64,000 nt of DNA, taken from contig NZ_OX458333.1 of assembly GCF_949769195.1 (NCBI RefSeq), positions 3,561,001-3,625,000 of the forward strand. The letters are read 5' to 3'. Under the pieces are notes generated by a model that was not told the DNA's origin, did not search any database, and worked only from the letters and a program-made list of their open reading frames with translations. The position numbers and the translations under genes were made by a program. This DNA comes from Methylocaldum szegediense (lineage in GTDB: Bacteria > Pseudomonadota > Gammaproteobacteria > Methylococcales > Methylococcaceae). Positions 17,021 through 25,993 of the stretch are shown piece after piece. The first letter of the stretch is position 1; each line of letters begins with the position of its first letter.

Positions 17021-18385
17021 GTGAATAACTCTGCCACAAAACCCAATTCGGCCTCATTATCCCGTACCCGATTTGCGGGGCCGGCCACGATTTCTTCCCG
17101 GCTCTTCGGCAAGGGACCCGTGACGCCGAGCGAACGCCTATTCGCTGCGTACCTCGATATTATCGGCATCGGTTCCGTTATTCTGTTAACGGTAATTATC
17201 CTGATGAATTATCTGGTAGATCCTTATTCCATTTTCGGTTCTCCGACTTGGGAAGGGATTAACGCCAATAAGCCCGAGTTATTCAAGCACCTCAGGCTGA
17301 CCAAGGCGCACGCCGTTAAAGCACGAAAACCGGACGCACTGGTCATCGGCAGCTCCCGTACCGAGCATGGTCTCGATCCCGAGCATCCGGGGCTTTTCCC
17401 TGAGTTCAATACCTACAATCTGGCACTCAACGGCGCGACTATCTATGAAAATCTACGCTATTTTCAGCATGCGAATGCGGAACGGCGATTAAAGAAAGTC
17501 GTGCTGGCCATCGACTTTTTCCAATTCAATGCTTATAGACCCAATGCTCCGGATTTCAGTGAGGAAAGATTATCCTCGGATATTCAAGGGGATAAGCGAA
17601 ATATCGCTGTGATAACGGATATGTTGGAAACCTTGGCGTCCGTTGACGCTACGACGGCGAGCCTCACGACTCTGTTGCAGCAGTCCAATCGCAAGAACGT
17701 TATTTTGCCGCGCGGGCAAGTGGAACAACCCAACAAAGAAGCCATTATGATGATGCGCGGCGGAAGACGCGAAGCGGCTCTTTTTAGCGAACTGAATTAT
17801 GTGACGCACCTCTATTTCCCAAGGCCACACAAGAAATTCGATTTTGTTTCGGAAGACGGAACTATAAATACATTCGATTATTTCCGAAGGATTCTCGAAG
17901 AGGCTCATCGGAGCAAGATCGAATTTTATATTCTGATTTCACCGGCTCACGCACGGCAATGGGAACTCACGGCCAGCACGGGGCTTTGGGATAAATGGGA
18001 AGCATGGAAAAGAGAAGTTGTTCGGCTCAACGAAGAAGTTGCGCGGGAGCGCCGTCGGAAACCGTTTCCGTTATGGGATTTCTCCGGTTTCAATACCTAT
18101 ACTACCGAAGCCGTGCCGGCTTTAGGTGATAAGGAAACTATGATGCGGTGGTTTTGGGAATCTTCTCACTACCGAAAGGAACTGGGAGACCTGGTGCTCG
18201 ATCGCGTCTTGAATTACTCCGATCCGGACCGCCAAATAGCTGACGATTTCGGCGTTATGCTGACTTCCGAGAATATTGAAAGATATTTGGAGAGTATTCG
18301 CGAGGCGCATCGGCATTATCGTCAATCTCGTCGAGACGAAGTAAAAGAGATCGAAGACCTGGTTAAGAAATATCAGACCCATTGA
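17021..18385 (+). CDS. Membrane-anchored periplasmic partner of the MBOAT acyltransferase
   Basis: The 454-residue protein has one transmembrane helix (about residues 50-70, VILLTVIILMNYLVDP) and a large periplasmic domain. VIGSSRTEHGLDP is the Gly-Ser-Ser block expected near the nucleophile of an SGNH-like fold, and YNLALNGATIYENL follows. Such proteins are regularly encoded just after AlgI-like MBOAT genes and likely act as the second acyltransferase. The GTG at 17021, 6 bp after the MBOAT stop, is the start giving a complete membrane anchor. I see no clear Asp-x-x-His pair, so catalytic activity is inferred from context only. Confidence 0.6.
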   Translation: MNNSATKPNSASLSRTRFAGPATISSRLFGKGPVTPSERLFAAYLDIIGIGSVILLTVIILMNYLVDPYSIFGSPTWEGINANKPELFKHLRLTKAHAVKARKPDALVIGSSRTEHGLDPEHPGLFPEFNTYNLALNGATIYENLRYFQHANAERRLKKVVLAIDFFQFNAYRPNAPDFSEERLSSDIQGDKRNIAVITDMLETLASVDATTASLTTLLQQSNRKNVILPRGQVEQPNKEAIMMMRGGRREAALFSELNYVTHLYFPRPHKKFDFVSEDGTINTFDYFRRILEEAHRSKIEFYILISPAHARQWELTASTGLWDKWEAWKREVVRLNEEVARERRRKPFPLWDFSGFNTYTTEAVPALGDKETMMRWFWESSHYRKELGDLVLDRVLNYSDPDRQIADDFGVMLTSENIERYLESIREAHRHYRQSRRDEVKEIEDLVKKYQTH

Positions 18386-18686
18386 GCATTTTGGTCGGTG
18401 GCAACGCGACGATTCAGTACCGTGTCATGACGAGGCAAGTTTCGCGCCTCATATTCGGCCGAAGGCCGGCTAATGAGCGTTGGGCCGAGAGGAAGATCGA
18501 CCCTGCGCCTGAGCTTACACTATTCGCCTGTATATTGAATCAGGAAACGTGTTCCGAGCGGAGAGAGCGAGGTCTGCGTACTGCTTTATAAGGGAACTTC
18601 GGGACGGGCATCGGATCAAAAAAACGACCTTGACTGAGAATTGGCGAGGTGGTAAACAGGTTATGCCTGTCACGGGCAGTCTGTCA

Positions 18687-18717
18687 GTATCATGATTAAA
18701 TAATTATTTACTGATAC
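18687..18717. promoter_or_regulatory. AT-rich dyad upstream of the small lipoprotein gene
   Basis: A perfect 14-bp palindrome TAAATAATTATTTA (18697-18710) is embedded between GTATCA (18687-18692) and its complement TGATAC (18712-18717). It ends 17 bp before the lipoprotein start. This could be an operator or promoter element. The binding factor is unknown. Confidence 0.45.
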
Positions 18718-18734
18718 CTAAAACGGAGGGAATC

Positions 18735-18857
18735 ATGAAGAAGCTACTTGCTGCGGTGTGTCTCGTTCTTGCTACTATCGGCTTAACGGGATGTGGAAGT
18801 TCGCCAGATGGGGATTCTCAGAGATTATCCAATACTACCGTATCCCCACACCTATAA
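18735..18857 (+). CDS. Very small lipoprotein (40 residues)
   Basis: GGAGGG lies six to eleven bases before the ATG at 18735. The product has a Lys-Lys N-terminus, a 15-residue hydrophobic core and the lipobox LTGC with Cys20. The mature lipoprotein would be only 21 residues and rich in Ser, Asp and Thr. A strong terminator follows 20 bp after the stop and an AT-rich dyad precedes it, so it is a self-contained transcription unit. Length and layout recall entericidin-type toxin/antidote lipoproteins, but I see no sequence match that would support naming it. After lipidation it would be anchored by Cys20; Gly21 rather than Asp at +2 suggests outer-membrane sorting. Confidence 0.65.
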   Translation: MKKLLAAVCLVLATIGLTGCGSSPDGDSQRLSNTTVSPHL

Positions 18858-18877
18858 CTAACACGTGATCCTCCTTT

Positions 18878-18908
18878 AAAAAGGCCTACTTTTAGTAGGC
18901 CTTTTTTT
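18878..18908 (+). terminator. Strong Rho-independent terminator
   Basis: AAAAAGGCCTACT (18878-18890) pairs with AGTAGGCCTTTTT (18894-18906) around a TTT loop and runs into T residues. It ends the small lipoprotein unit. The preceding A-run makes it usable for the convergent minus-strand signalling operon as well. Confidence 0.85.
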
Positions 18909-19079
18909 GTTGGCCGGGGCAGTCCGGAGGGACGAAAATCCCCGGCTTCGTCCAGTTTGCTGGAACGAGCGTTGACTGGCCGACCCCGTTCTGTTCGGTG
19001 TCCCGACCGCTGCCCCGTCAATCCTGAATCAATGGTAGAAGCGGCGGAGCATGGTCTAAGCGCCGTCCATGGCCGATAC

Positions 19080-21545
19080 TCATCGGTTCGCCATGGCTGT
19101 TGCCAAGATGGTTTGCATAGCGTCAGCCGCGACCGGGCGGCTGAATAAATAGCCCTGGGCGACATCGCAGCCTTGGTGCTTGAGGAATGCGAGCTGGGCG
19201 TCGGTTTCAACGCCCTCGGCAAGCACCTCCAGTTTGAGGGTCTTCGCCATGGCGATGATGGCGGCTACGATCTCCATGTTGGAAGAATCCAGGGGAATGT
19301 CTCTTACGAAGCTCTGGTCGATTTTGAGCTTGTCGATGGGGAAGCGTTTCAGATAGGCCAGCGATGAATAGCCGGTGCCGAAGTCGTCGATAGCGATCCG
19401 GACGCCCAGATCCTTGAGAACCGCCAACTTGGTTTCGTTCTCCGGGCCATCTTCCATGAGAGCGGTCTCCGTGATTTCGAGTTCGAGATGCCGAGACATC
19501 AGGCCGGTTTCGGCCAGAATGGCTCGGATGCGCTCGTGCAGATCGCCCTGCTGGAACTGGCGCGGCGAGAGATTGACCGCCAGCATTTCGAGCGGCAGAC
19601 CGGCGTCCAGCCAGGTTTTCATGCGCGCACAGGCCGTGCGCAGGACCCATTCGCCGAGCGGTACGATCAGGCCGGTTTCTTCCGCCAGGGGAATGAAGCG
19701 ACTGGGGGAGAGGAGACCCACACCGGGGATTTGCCAACGTACCAGGGCTTCCACGCCGAATATCCGGCCGTCCGTCAGCGCCACCAAAGGCTGATAATGC
19801 AGGACGAATTCATCCTGCTCCAGCGCGTGGCGCAGCCGGGTTTCGAGGGCGAGCCGCTCGTTGGCGGATGTGGTCAGCGACTCGGTATAGAAGTGGTAGA
19901 TGCCTCGACCGCTGCCTTTTGCCTGGTAGAGCGCAGCATCCGCGTACTGAATGAGCCGATCCGCGTCGTCGGCATCGTCGGGGAAAATGCTGATGCCGAG
20001 ACTGGCGCCGATGTAGACCTCTTGTTCGCCGGACAGCACGAAAGGCGCGTCGAGCCGGTCGATCAGCTTTTGAGCTACGCTGGCGGCGTTCTCGGGATCG
20101 GGCAGATCCTCCAAGACCACGACGAACTCATCTCCGCCCAAGCGCGCCAGAGTATCGGTCTCGCACAGGCAGGCGCGCATGCGTTGGGAGGCGATTTGCA
20201 GCAGTTCGTCGCCCGTGCCGTGTCCCAGGCTTTCGTTGACGTTTTTGAAACGGTCCAGGTCGAGGAACAGCACGGCACCGCGGGTCTTGTCGCGTCGGGC
20301 GCGCTCCAGGGCGTGGTTCAGGCGGGAGAGGAGCAGAAGCCGGTTGGGAAGGCCGGTCAGCGGGTCGTAATGAGCCAAATATTCCAGCTGAGTTTCCGAG
20401 CGCTTGAGCTGGGTGATGTCGGTAAACACGCCCACGTAATTGACCGCTTGGCCTTGCTCGTTGCGCACCGTGCTGATGTTGAGCCATTGCGGATAAATTT
20501 CGCCGCCCTTGCGCCGGTTCCAGATTTCGCCCTGCCAGGAGCCGACGGTGACAATCGCGTGCCACATGGCATGAAAGAACGAACGGTCATGGCGGCCTGA
20601 TTGCAGAAGGCGCGGATTCTTACCCAATACCTCGGCTTCGGTGTACTCGGTGATCGTGGTAAAAGCCGGGTTGACGGTGAGAATGTTGCCGTCGAGGTCG
20701 GTAATGAGCACGCCCTCCTGGGTGCTGGTGAATACCGTGGCTGCCTGGCGGAGCCGCTCCGCCGCCTGGCATCGCTCGGTGATGTCCGAAGCTACGCCCG
20801 AGGCGAGGACGACTTCGCCGGTCTCGTCGCGTAGCACGTATCCCCGATCGTTGATCCAGTGCAGCGTCCCATCGGGGTGGGCGATGCGGAATTGAATATC
20901 GAAACTCCGGCCTTGGGCCAAATCGTCCATGGCCCGCAATACTTTCGGAACATCGTCGACATGGATCGTTTCCAGCCAAAGCTTGGGGTCGGCATACAGC
21001 TCGGCGCAGGAGCGCCCCCACACATGCTCGAACGCGGGGCTGACATATAGAATGGACCCGAAATCGGGCGAACGTAGCCAGAACACTTCGCCGATCGTTT
21101 CCGCCATCTGGCGGAAGCGCAACTCACTTTCGCGCAGAGCCTTCTCGGCGGCGCGCCGCACCCGCCGTTCCTCCAAATCGCGCAAGCTGCGTTCTATGGC
21201 GGGCCCCAGACGGCCCGGGCGATCCTTTAGGACGAAATCCCAGACCCCCTGTCTGAGCAATTCAACCGCTCTTTCCTCGCCGATGCTGCCCGAGATCAGG
21301 ATCACGGGTAAATCGGGCAGCCGATCCTGGATCAATCGCAGGCTATCGTCGAAATCCATACCGGGCACGGTATAGTCCGAAAGTACGACATTCCAGCCGC
21401 CTTCCGCCAGCGCCTCGTTCAGTTCCCGGCAACTCGCCACCCTCCGGCAGCGAGTATTCAGTCCGTGACGCCGCAATTGGCGCTCGATCAAGATGAAATC
21501 GGTCTCGCTGTCCTCGACGACCAGGACGTTGAGCGGTTCGGTCAT
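19080..21545 (-). CDS. Response regulator with PAS-PAS-GGDEF-EAL: c-di-GMP turnover
   Basis: The 821-residue protein begins with a receiver domain (residues 1-120, phosphoacceptor Asp57 in VVLSDYTVPG). Two PAS domains follow (about 140-265 and 270-390), then GGDEF (intact LGGDEFVVVLED) and EAL (intact VEALVRWQ, DDFGTGYSSL). GGDEF makes cyclic di-GMP and EAL destroys it. Both motifs look active, so the phospho-signal may set the balance. The start is the ATG at 21545; a longer frame upstream is a shadow of the next gene. It is the last gene of an operon with a stand-alone receiver and a histidine kinase. Confidence 0.92.
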   Translation of the reverse strand: MTEPLNVLVVEDSETDFILIERQLRRHGLNTRCRRVASCRELNEALAEGGWNVVLSDYTVPGMDFDDSLRLIQDRLPDLPVILISGSIGEERAVELLRQGVWDFVLKDRPGRLGPAIERSLRDLEERRVRRAAEKALRESELRFRQMAETIGEVFWLRSPDFGSILYVSPAFEHVWGRSCAELYADPKLWLETIHVDDVPKVLRAMDDLAQGRSFDIQFRIAHPDGTLHWINDRGYVLRDETGEVVLASGVASDITERCQAAERLRQAATVFTSTQEGVLITDLDGNILTVNPAFTTITEYTEAEVLGKNPRLLQSGRHDRSFFHAMWHAIVTVGSWQGEIWNRRKGGEIYPQWLNISTVRNEQGQAVNYVGVFTDITQLKRSETQLEYLAHYDPLTGLPNRLLLLSRLNHALERARRDKTRGAVLFLDLDRFKNVNESLGHGTGDELLQIASQRMRACLCETDTLARLGGDEFVVVLEDLPDPENAASVAQKLIDRLDAPFVLSGEQEVYIGASLGISIFPDDADDADRLIQYADAALYQAKGSGRGIYHFYTESLTTSANERLALETRLRHALEQDEFVLHYQPLVALTDGRIFGVEALVRWQIPGVGLLSPSRFIPLAEETGLIVPLGEWVLRTACARMKTWLDAGLPLEMLAVNLSPRQFQQGDLHERIRAILAETGLMSRHLELEITETALMEDGPENETKLAVLKDLGVRIAIDDFGTGYSSLAYLKRFPIDKLKIDQSFVRDIPLDSSNMEIVAAIIAMAKTLKLEVLAEGVETDAQLAFLKHQGCDVAQGYLFSRPVAADAMQTILATAMANR

Positions 21546-21558
21546 GAATTCTTCTGTC

Positions 21559-22005
21559 CTATGGCGATACGTTGGTCGCCAACCAGTAGACGCCGAGCCG
21601 AGCCACCGTTTCGGCGAACTCGGTGAAGTCCAGCGGCTTACGGACAAAGCTGTTGGCTCCGTGCGCATAGCTGCCCAGACGATCGCGCTCTTCGTCAGAG
21701 GAGGTGAGAATGACCACCGGCACGAGATTGGTGCGCGGGTCGGCCCGCAGTCGCTCCAGTACGTCCAGACCTCCGACGCGCGGCAGATTGAGATCGAGCA
21801 GAACCACCGTGGGCAAGTCCGGACCTTCGCGTGTCGCGAACTCGCCCTCCCGGAACAGATAATCCAAGGCCTGCTGGCCGTCGCGCACCACGTCAACCCG
21901 GTTGGCCAGGTTGACCTTACGCAGCGCGCGGAGGGTCAGCATTTCGTCCTGGGCGTTGTCCTCCACCAGCAAGATCGTCTTGGCACTCATGTTCTCGATG
22001 GTCAT
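21559..22005 (-). CDS. Stand-alone receiver protein (CheY-like, Rcp1 type)
   Basis: The 148-residue single receiver domain has the acidic pair in LLVEDNAQD, phosphoacceptor Asp71 in VVLLDLNLPR, Thr in VVILTSSDEERD and Lys in SFVRKPLDF. The insert between strands 2 and 3 (EGEFATREGPDLP) is typical of Rcp1-like regulators paired with bacteriophytochrome-type kinases. No output domain is present. Its start overlaps the kinase stop by 4 bp (ATGA), and the c-di-GMP gene follows 13 bp later. It probably carries phosphate from the kinase. Confidence 0.92.
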   Translation of the reverse strand: MTIENMSAKTILLVEDNAQDEMLTLRALRKVNLANRVDVVRDGQQALDYLFREGEFATREGPDLPTVVLLDLNLPRVGGLDVLERLRADPRTNLVPVVILTSSDEERDRLGSYAHGANSFVRKPLDFTEFAETVARLGVYWLATNVSP

Positions 22006-23711
22006 CGCGTCTCCTCATTGCCGTATGCGGCTGGTAGTGAAAAACTGAACGTGGCGCCTTGGCCCGGGGTGGCAACAGCGCCAATCCTGCCGCCGTGACG
22101 GTGGATGATGCGCTGGACCGTGGCCAGGCCGATGCCGAGTCCCGGAAATTCCTCCTGACGGTGCAGCCGCTGAAAAGGCTGAAACAGCTTGCCGGAGTGG
22201 GTCATATCGAAACCGGCGCCATTGTCCGTCACATGAAAAAGCCGATAGCCGTTTTCCGATACCGGGTCGGCATATACCCGGATCTCCTGTGGGTCGGTGT
22301 TCGCGGTGTATTTCCACGCGTTACCGATGAGGTTTCTCAGGACGACCTCGATCATCCGTGGGTCTCCGTGGGCAGCGAGTCCTTGTTCCACATGCCAGTT
22401 CATCTGCCGGGTCGGTTCCAGCCGGGCGAATTCGGCGAGGATGCCCTCCGCAAGTGCGGAAATATCGACCGGGTCGCGCTGCAATTCGCCTCGGGTAATT
22501 CGCGAGAGCTGGAGTATACCGTCGATCAGCTCACCCATACGACGGCTGGCGAGCATGATCTGATCCAGGTAGACGCGGGCATCGCCTTTCAGAAGTTCGC
22601 CGTAATCTTCCAGTAAGGCCTGGCTGAATCCGCTCATTGCCCGAAGCGGCGCCCGGAGGTCGTGGGAAACGGCATAGGCGAAGCTTTCCAATTCCCGATT
22701 GGCGGCCTGGAGTTCTGCAGTACGCTCGTCTACCCGCCGCTCCAGGTCGATATTGAGACGGCGGATTTCCTCCTCGGCCCGCTTGCGCACGGTGATGTCG
22801 GCAAGCGTAACGATGATATGTAGCTCTCCGCCGATATTCACCGGTCCCAGGCTCACTTCGCAAGGAAACGCCTCCCCGTCAGCCCGAAGGGCGTGTAAAT
22901 CGCGACCTTCACCCATGGCGCGCGTTTCCGGATGGCGGAAAAATTCGGAGGCAAGTCCCGCATGGCGGGCGCGAAAGTGTGCGGGTATGAGGTCTTCTAC
23001 CGTGAGCCCGATCAGTTTTTCGGGCGGACAGCGGAATATCTCGCTCGCGCGCCTGTTCGCCTGAACGATCCGTCGGCGAGCATCGACGACGAGCATCGCC
23101 AACGGCGACGTGTCGAAGATCAAGGCGGCTCGCGCCTCGCTTTCCCGCAGCGCCGCCTCGGCTGCGTCCCTGGCCTGCGCGTAGCTTTCCGCTTCCATGT
23201 GCGCGGCACGTTCCCGTACCGATTCCGTGAGCCGGTCCTGCTCGATTTCCTGCGGTTCGAGCGGAATGACCTCGGTCAGGTCTTCCACACGGTGGACGAC
23301 ATAATCGACCTCGCCGTCTGTTCCCAGTACAGGGGAATTGAAGGATTTCCAGTAGCGCACGGTGAAGCCGCCGCCTTCTTTCTCGGGCAGCGGAATATCG
23401 TACCGCTGCACCGGCATGGTTTCGGCGGTACGGTTCCTGAGCACGCGCTGTAGGGAAGCTCTCAGATTGCGCATGCCGGTTGCATAGGGATCGCCGGGAT
23501 TGTCGGGGAAGACTTCGAGAATACTGCGACCGATGATGTCGTTCCGTCGTGTCCTCGTTGCGTGCGTATATTCGTCGCTGACAGCCGCGATGCGGAGGTC
23601 GGGAGCTAGAACGAGATAAAGACCCGGCAAGGATTCGAACAGGCGCCGGAAATCGGGGTCTGGAATCGGTGCGCCGCGTGCGGCCCGCCTGGCGTCTGAC
23701 CCGGACTTCAT
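22002..23711 (-). CDS. PAS-domain sensor histidine kinase
   Basis: The 569-residue kinase has an N-terminal PAS-like region (about 18-145) and a second PAS domain (about 190-310). A coiled linker (315-345) leads to HisKA with His350 in FAYAVSHDLRAPLRAMSGF and an ATPase domain with the N box RNLIGNAWKYT, GAGFD and GLGIGLATVQRI. There are no transmembrane segments, so it senses a cytoplasmic cue. The HisKA subtype matches those that partner Rcp1-like receivers, but no phytochrome GAF/PHY modules are seen. The ATG at 23711 is chosen because the upstream frame has no PAS-like sequence. Confidence 0.9.
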   Translation of the reverse strand: MKSGSDARRAARGAPIPDPDFRRLFESLPGLYLVLAPDLRIAAVSDEYTHATRTRRNDIIGRSILEVFPDNPGDPYATGMRNLRASLQRVLRNRTAETMPVQRYDIPLPEKEGGGFTVRYWKSFNSPVLGTDGEVDYVVHRVEDLTEVIPLEPQEIEQDRLTESVRERAAHMEAESYAQARDAAEAALRESEARAALIFDTSPLAMLVVDARRRIVQANRRASEIFRCPPEKLIGLTVEDLIPAHFRARHAGLASEFFRHPETRAMGEGRDLHALRADGEAFPCEVSLGPVNIGGELHIIVTLADITVRKRAEEEIRRLNIDLERRVDERTAELQAANRELESFAYAVSHDLRAPLRAMSGFSQALLEDYGELLKGDARVYLDQIMLASRRMGELIDGILQLSRITRGELQRDPVDISALAEGILAEFARLEPTRQMNWHVEQGLAAHGDPRMIEVVLRNLIGNAWKYTANTDPQEIRVYADPVSENGYRLFHVTDNGAGFDMTHSGKLFQPFQRLHRQEEFPGLGIGLATVQRIIHRHGGRIGAVATPGQGATFSFSLPAAYGNEETR

Positions 23712-24117
23712 TTCTCTAATTCCGGATCGGCGGCGGCTTCCCTCGGTTGTCCGGCTCGGGAGCGGCATGAATTCGAGTTCCGCGCGCCAAAGCCCCGAAC
23801 GGCGCCGTGGGCATAAGACCCGACCGTGCGGAGCCGGCGTCGTGCAGTCTTGATCCGCCGGATGTTGCCCCCCTCTGGCACAGTAGAACGTGACGGAATC
23901 ATCTTCTTGTTATTTTTCATGGTCGTCTCTCACGCGGTCGGTGCCGCCTCGTTTCGAGGCGCCATCGACATTGAGAACTATATAAAAATAGTAGGAAATT
24001 TTGCGCAAGGTGAATTGTTTGCTTGACAAAATCTCCTTCGTGTGACCCTGGAATGGAGCACTAGATTATCCACGTAACCGATCCGCCGGTCTATCGTGCG
24101 CAGTTGGACTGTCCGTC
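23712..24117. other. Intergenic region upstream of the kinase operon
   Basis: No gene is supported. It contains an AT-rich patch (CTATATAAAAATAG near 23980) that could be part of the kinase promoter on the minus strand, and the 3' side of the acyltransferase gene of the pigment operon. I see no clear terminator. Confidence 0.35.
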
Positions 24118-25014
24118 CTATCCGCTCCTATCCCAAAAATCGTAGAAATTGAACCAATTGTAGGGGGCCTCGCGGCAGTAGTGCTCCAGTCGGTCGGCGT
24201 AATGCTGCATGCATTCCCGTATTTTTTCGTCACGCTCGTCACGGGAAAACGCCACGCGATCGGCCAGCAGTTCGAAATGAACATCGTAACGGGCGTCGCC
24301 TTTGTGGAGGCAGACGAACAGAATGACCGGAACCTTGAATAAATTCGCCAGCAATACGGGCGCCGCCGGGAACCAGGCATCCTCGCCGAGAAACCGGCAT
24401 AGGACGCGTTTTTCGCCGTGCACGCTGCGGTCGCCCAGCAGGGCCACCACGCCGCCCCGCGCAACGTGTTCGTCCAGCCCGAGAAGGGCGTTTGCGCTGC
24501 CTACGGAGACGATGTCCTTGAATAAGTCCGGGTTCAGCGTTTTGAAAATGGCGTTGATCTTGGGCGAGTTCTCGCCGTAGACCAGCGCCTTGACCGGCAG
24601 TCCTTTGTGCCGAAGCCCAAGGCCGCGCAGGATTTCGAAGCTGCCGACGTGGGCTCCGACCAAGAGGAATCCTCGCTTGTCGGCGATCAGCTTCTCCAGA
24701 AGTTCGAATCCGTTTACCCGGATTTCGAAGAACTCGTCTCGGTCCGCGAACACGAACACCCGATCGAGCAGCGTTTCGGCGAACGTGTGGTAATGGCGGA
24801 AGATCTCCCGTGCGGTCGGCGCTCTGCCGAGGATGCGCGTGAGATACGCGATGGAAGCTTGCCGCGAGCGGTCCGCGAAGATCAGGAAATAAGCCGTGAT
24901 GGGATAGAGCAGGGCGCGGGCAATCGGGCGGCCGAGGCGCAAGGCGATCCAGACGATCGTTCTCAACCAGAAGCCGGTGCTGCGCTCCTTTTGGGTAATC
25001 CAGCTACGACTCAT
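24118..25014 (-). CDS. LpxL-like acyltransferase of the aryl polyene locus
   Basis: The 298-residue enzyme is of the lysophospholipid/lipid A acyltransferase type (COG4261). GFLLVGAHVGSFEILRGLGLRHKGLPVKAL has the acyltransferase His in AHVGSFE (where LpxL proteins have HxxxxD/E). GDRSVHGEKRV and NWFNFYDFW at the C-terminus are family features. In aryl polyene clusters such an enzyme attaches the polyene chain to its lipid or sugar carrier. It is the last gene of the second pigment operon, and its start overlaps the hotdog gene by 11 bp. Confidence 0.85.
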   Translation of the reverse strand: MSRSWITQKERSTGFWLRTIVWIALRLGRPIARALLYPITAYFLIFADRSRQASIAYLTRILGRAPTAREIFRHYHTFAETLLDRVFVFADRDEFFEIRVNGFELLEKLIADKRGFLLVGAHVGSFEILRGLGLRHKGLPVKALVYGENSPKINAIFKTLNPDLFKDIVSVGSANALLGLDEHVARGGVVALLGDRSVHGEKRVLCRFLGEDAWFPAAPVLLANLFKVPVILFVCLHKGDARYDVHFELLADRVAFSRDERDEKIRECMQHYADRLEHYCREAPYNWFNFYDFWDRSG

Positions 25015-25309
25015 GGCGCAACGGGCCGAACATCAGGCGCCCTTGGGCGATGCGCCTATCGCCCGAGAAGCAGTCGAAATTCACCGATTCTTGTGCAGCG
25101 GCGTCAAATCGTACCCGGCAGGTTTCGCCGGGACGGAGCACCGAAAGAAACTTGGCGGCGGGAATGGCGGTGAGGCGAAAGCCTGGATGGGCCTTCAACC
25201 AAAGCTGTACGATCTCGTCCAGAATGACCACGCCGGGAACGACCGGATTGCCGGGAAAATGGCCAGGCAGGGCGGAGTGGTCCGGAGAAATGGTAAGGTT
25301 TGCTTCCAT
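25004..25309 (-). CDS. Hotdog-fold ACP dehydratase, ApeI/FabZ-like
   Basis: The 101-residue protein carries HFPGNPVVPGVVILDEI, the catalytic-His block of FabZ/FabA-like dehydratases, in a short single-hotdog chain. In aryl polyene assembly two such dehydratases are typical: this one (ApeI-like) and the ApeP-like one in the first gene group. It overlaps the acyltransferase start and sits 37 bp after the COG4648 gene. Thioesterase activity cannot be ruled out from sequence. Confidence 0.8.
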   Translation of the reverse strand: MEANLTISPDHSALPGHFPGNPVVPGVVILDEIVQLWLKAHPGFRLTAIPAAKFLSVLRPGETCRVRFDAAAQESVNFDCFSGDRRIAQGRLMFGPLRHES

Positions 25310-25346
25310 CGGCTGGTCTCGCAGGCGTGCTACGGTGCGCGGCTGG

Positions 25347-25988
25347 TCAGATCTTGCTTGGCGGGATGACGCCCGAGCGGGCGACGGTCGCGATCAGCTG
25401 GAGGATGGACGGATGGCTGTGATGCCGATAGCGGATGCGCCGATAGATATACTCGATTACGAAAAAAGCGCCGACTAAGGCGTAATTTAGCGTATTGGAA
25501 AACAGCAAAAAGGTTTCCACGGGGGCGAACAGCGCCAGCAGGGCCGTTTCTAGGGCCAGCAGACAGAAAAAGACGGCCCAGCCCCAGGTAAGTTTGCGCG
25601 TGTAAATCCGCAACTCCTCAGGCAGCACGCCCCGCCGTTCCAACCGTGCGAAGCGGGTGATCAGCGGCTCCTGTCCCGGTGTGAGTGTCATCAGGAAGAT
25701 GCACGAGAGGATCAGGCCGATGCCGATGGGCGAAAAGTAGATCATCATGTCCGGCCGCAGATAAAAGACCGTCAAGCAGAGGCTGATAGCCGCCGCAACA
25801 GGCCAAAAACGGCCCGCTTTCCTCGAGCCGCTACAGGCCGGTAAACGCGTCGCTGTTAGGATGACGGAGAAGAGCAGGAAGTCGACGAGCCCGAGCCAGG
25901 CCGGCGGCACATCCGAACGGATGGCGGCATAGGAAAGTATCGGAAACAGCACCGCCAGACAGAGGGTCAAGGCCGCTTTTATCTCCAT
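25347..25988 (-). CDS. COG4648-type inner membrane protein of pigment clusters
   Basis: The 213-residue protein has about six hydrophobic segments, including LCLAVLFPILSY, VDFLLFSVILTAT, AVFFCLLALETALLALF and YALVGAFFVIEYIYRRIRYR. A basic ARLERRGVLPEELRIYTRKLTW loop lies between helices 4 and 5. Proteins of this type occur almost only in aryl polyene and xanthomonadin loci. Their function is unknown; a role in transfer or export at the inner membrane is inferred from context. It follows the ACP gene with a 5 bp gap. Confidence 0.75.
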   Translation of the reverse strand: MEIKAALTLCLAVLFPILSYAAIRSDVPPAWLGLVDFLLFSVILTATRLPACSGSRKAGRFWPVAAAISLCLTVFYLRPDMMIYFSPIGIGLILSCIFLMTLTPGQEPLITRFARLERRGVLPEELRIYTRKLTWGWAVFFCLLALETALLALFAPVETFLLFSNTLNYALVGAFFVIEYIYRRIRYRHHSHPSILQLIATVARSGVIPPSKI

Positions 25989-25993
25989 GCCCC

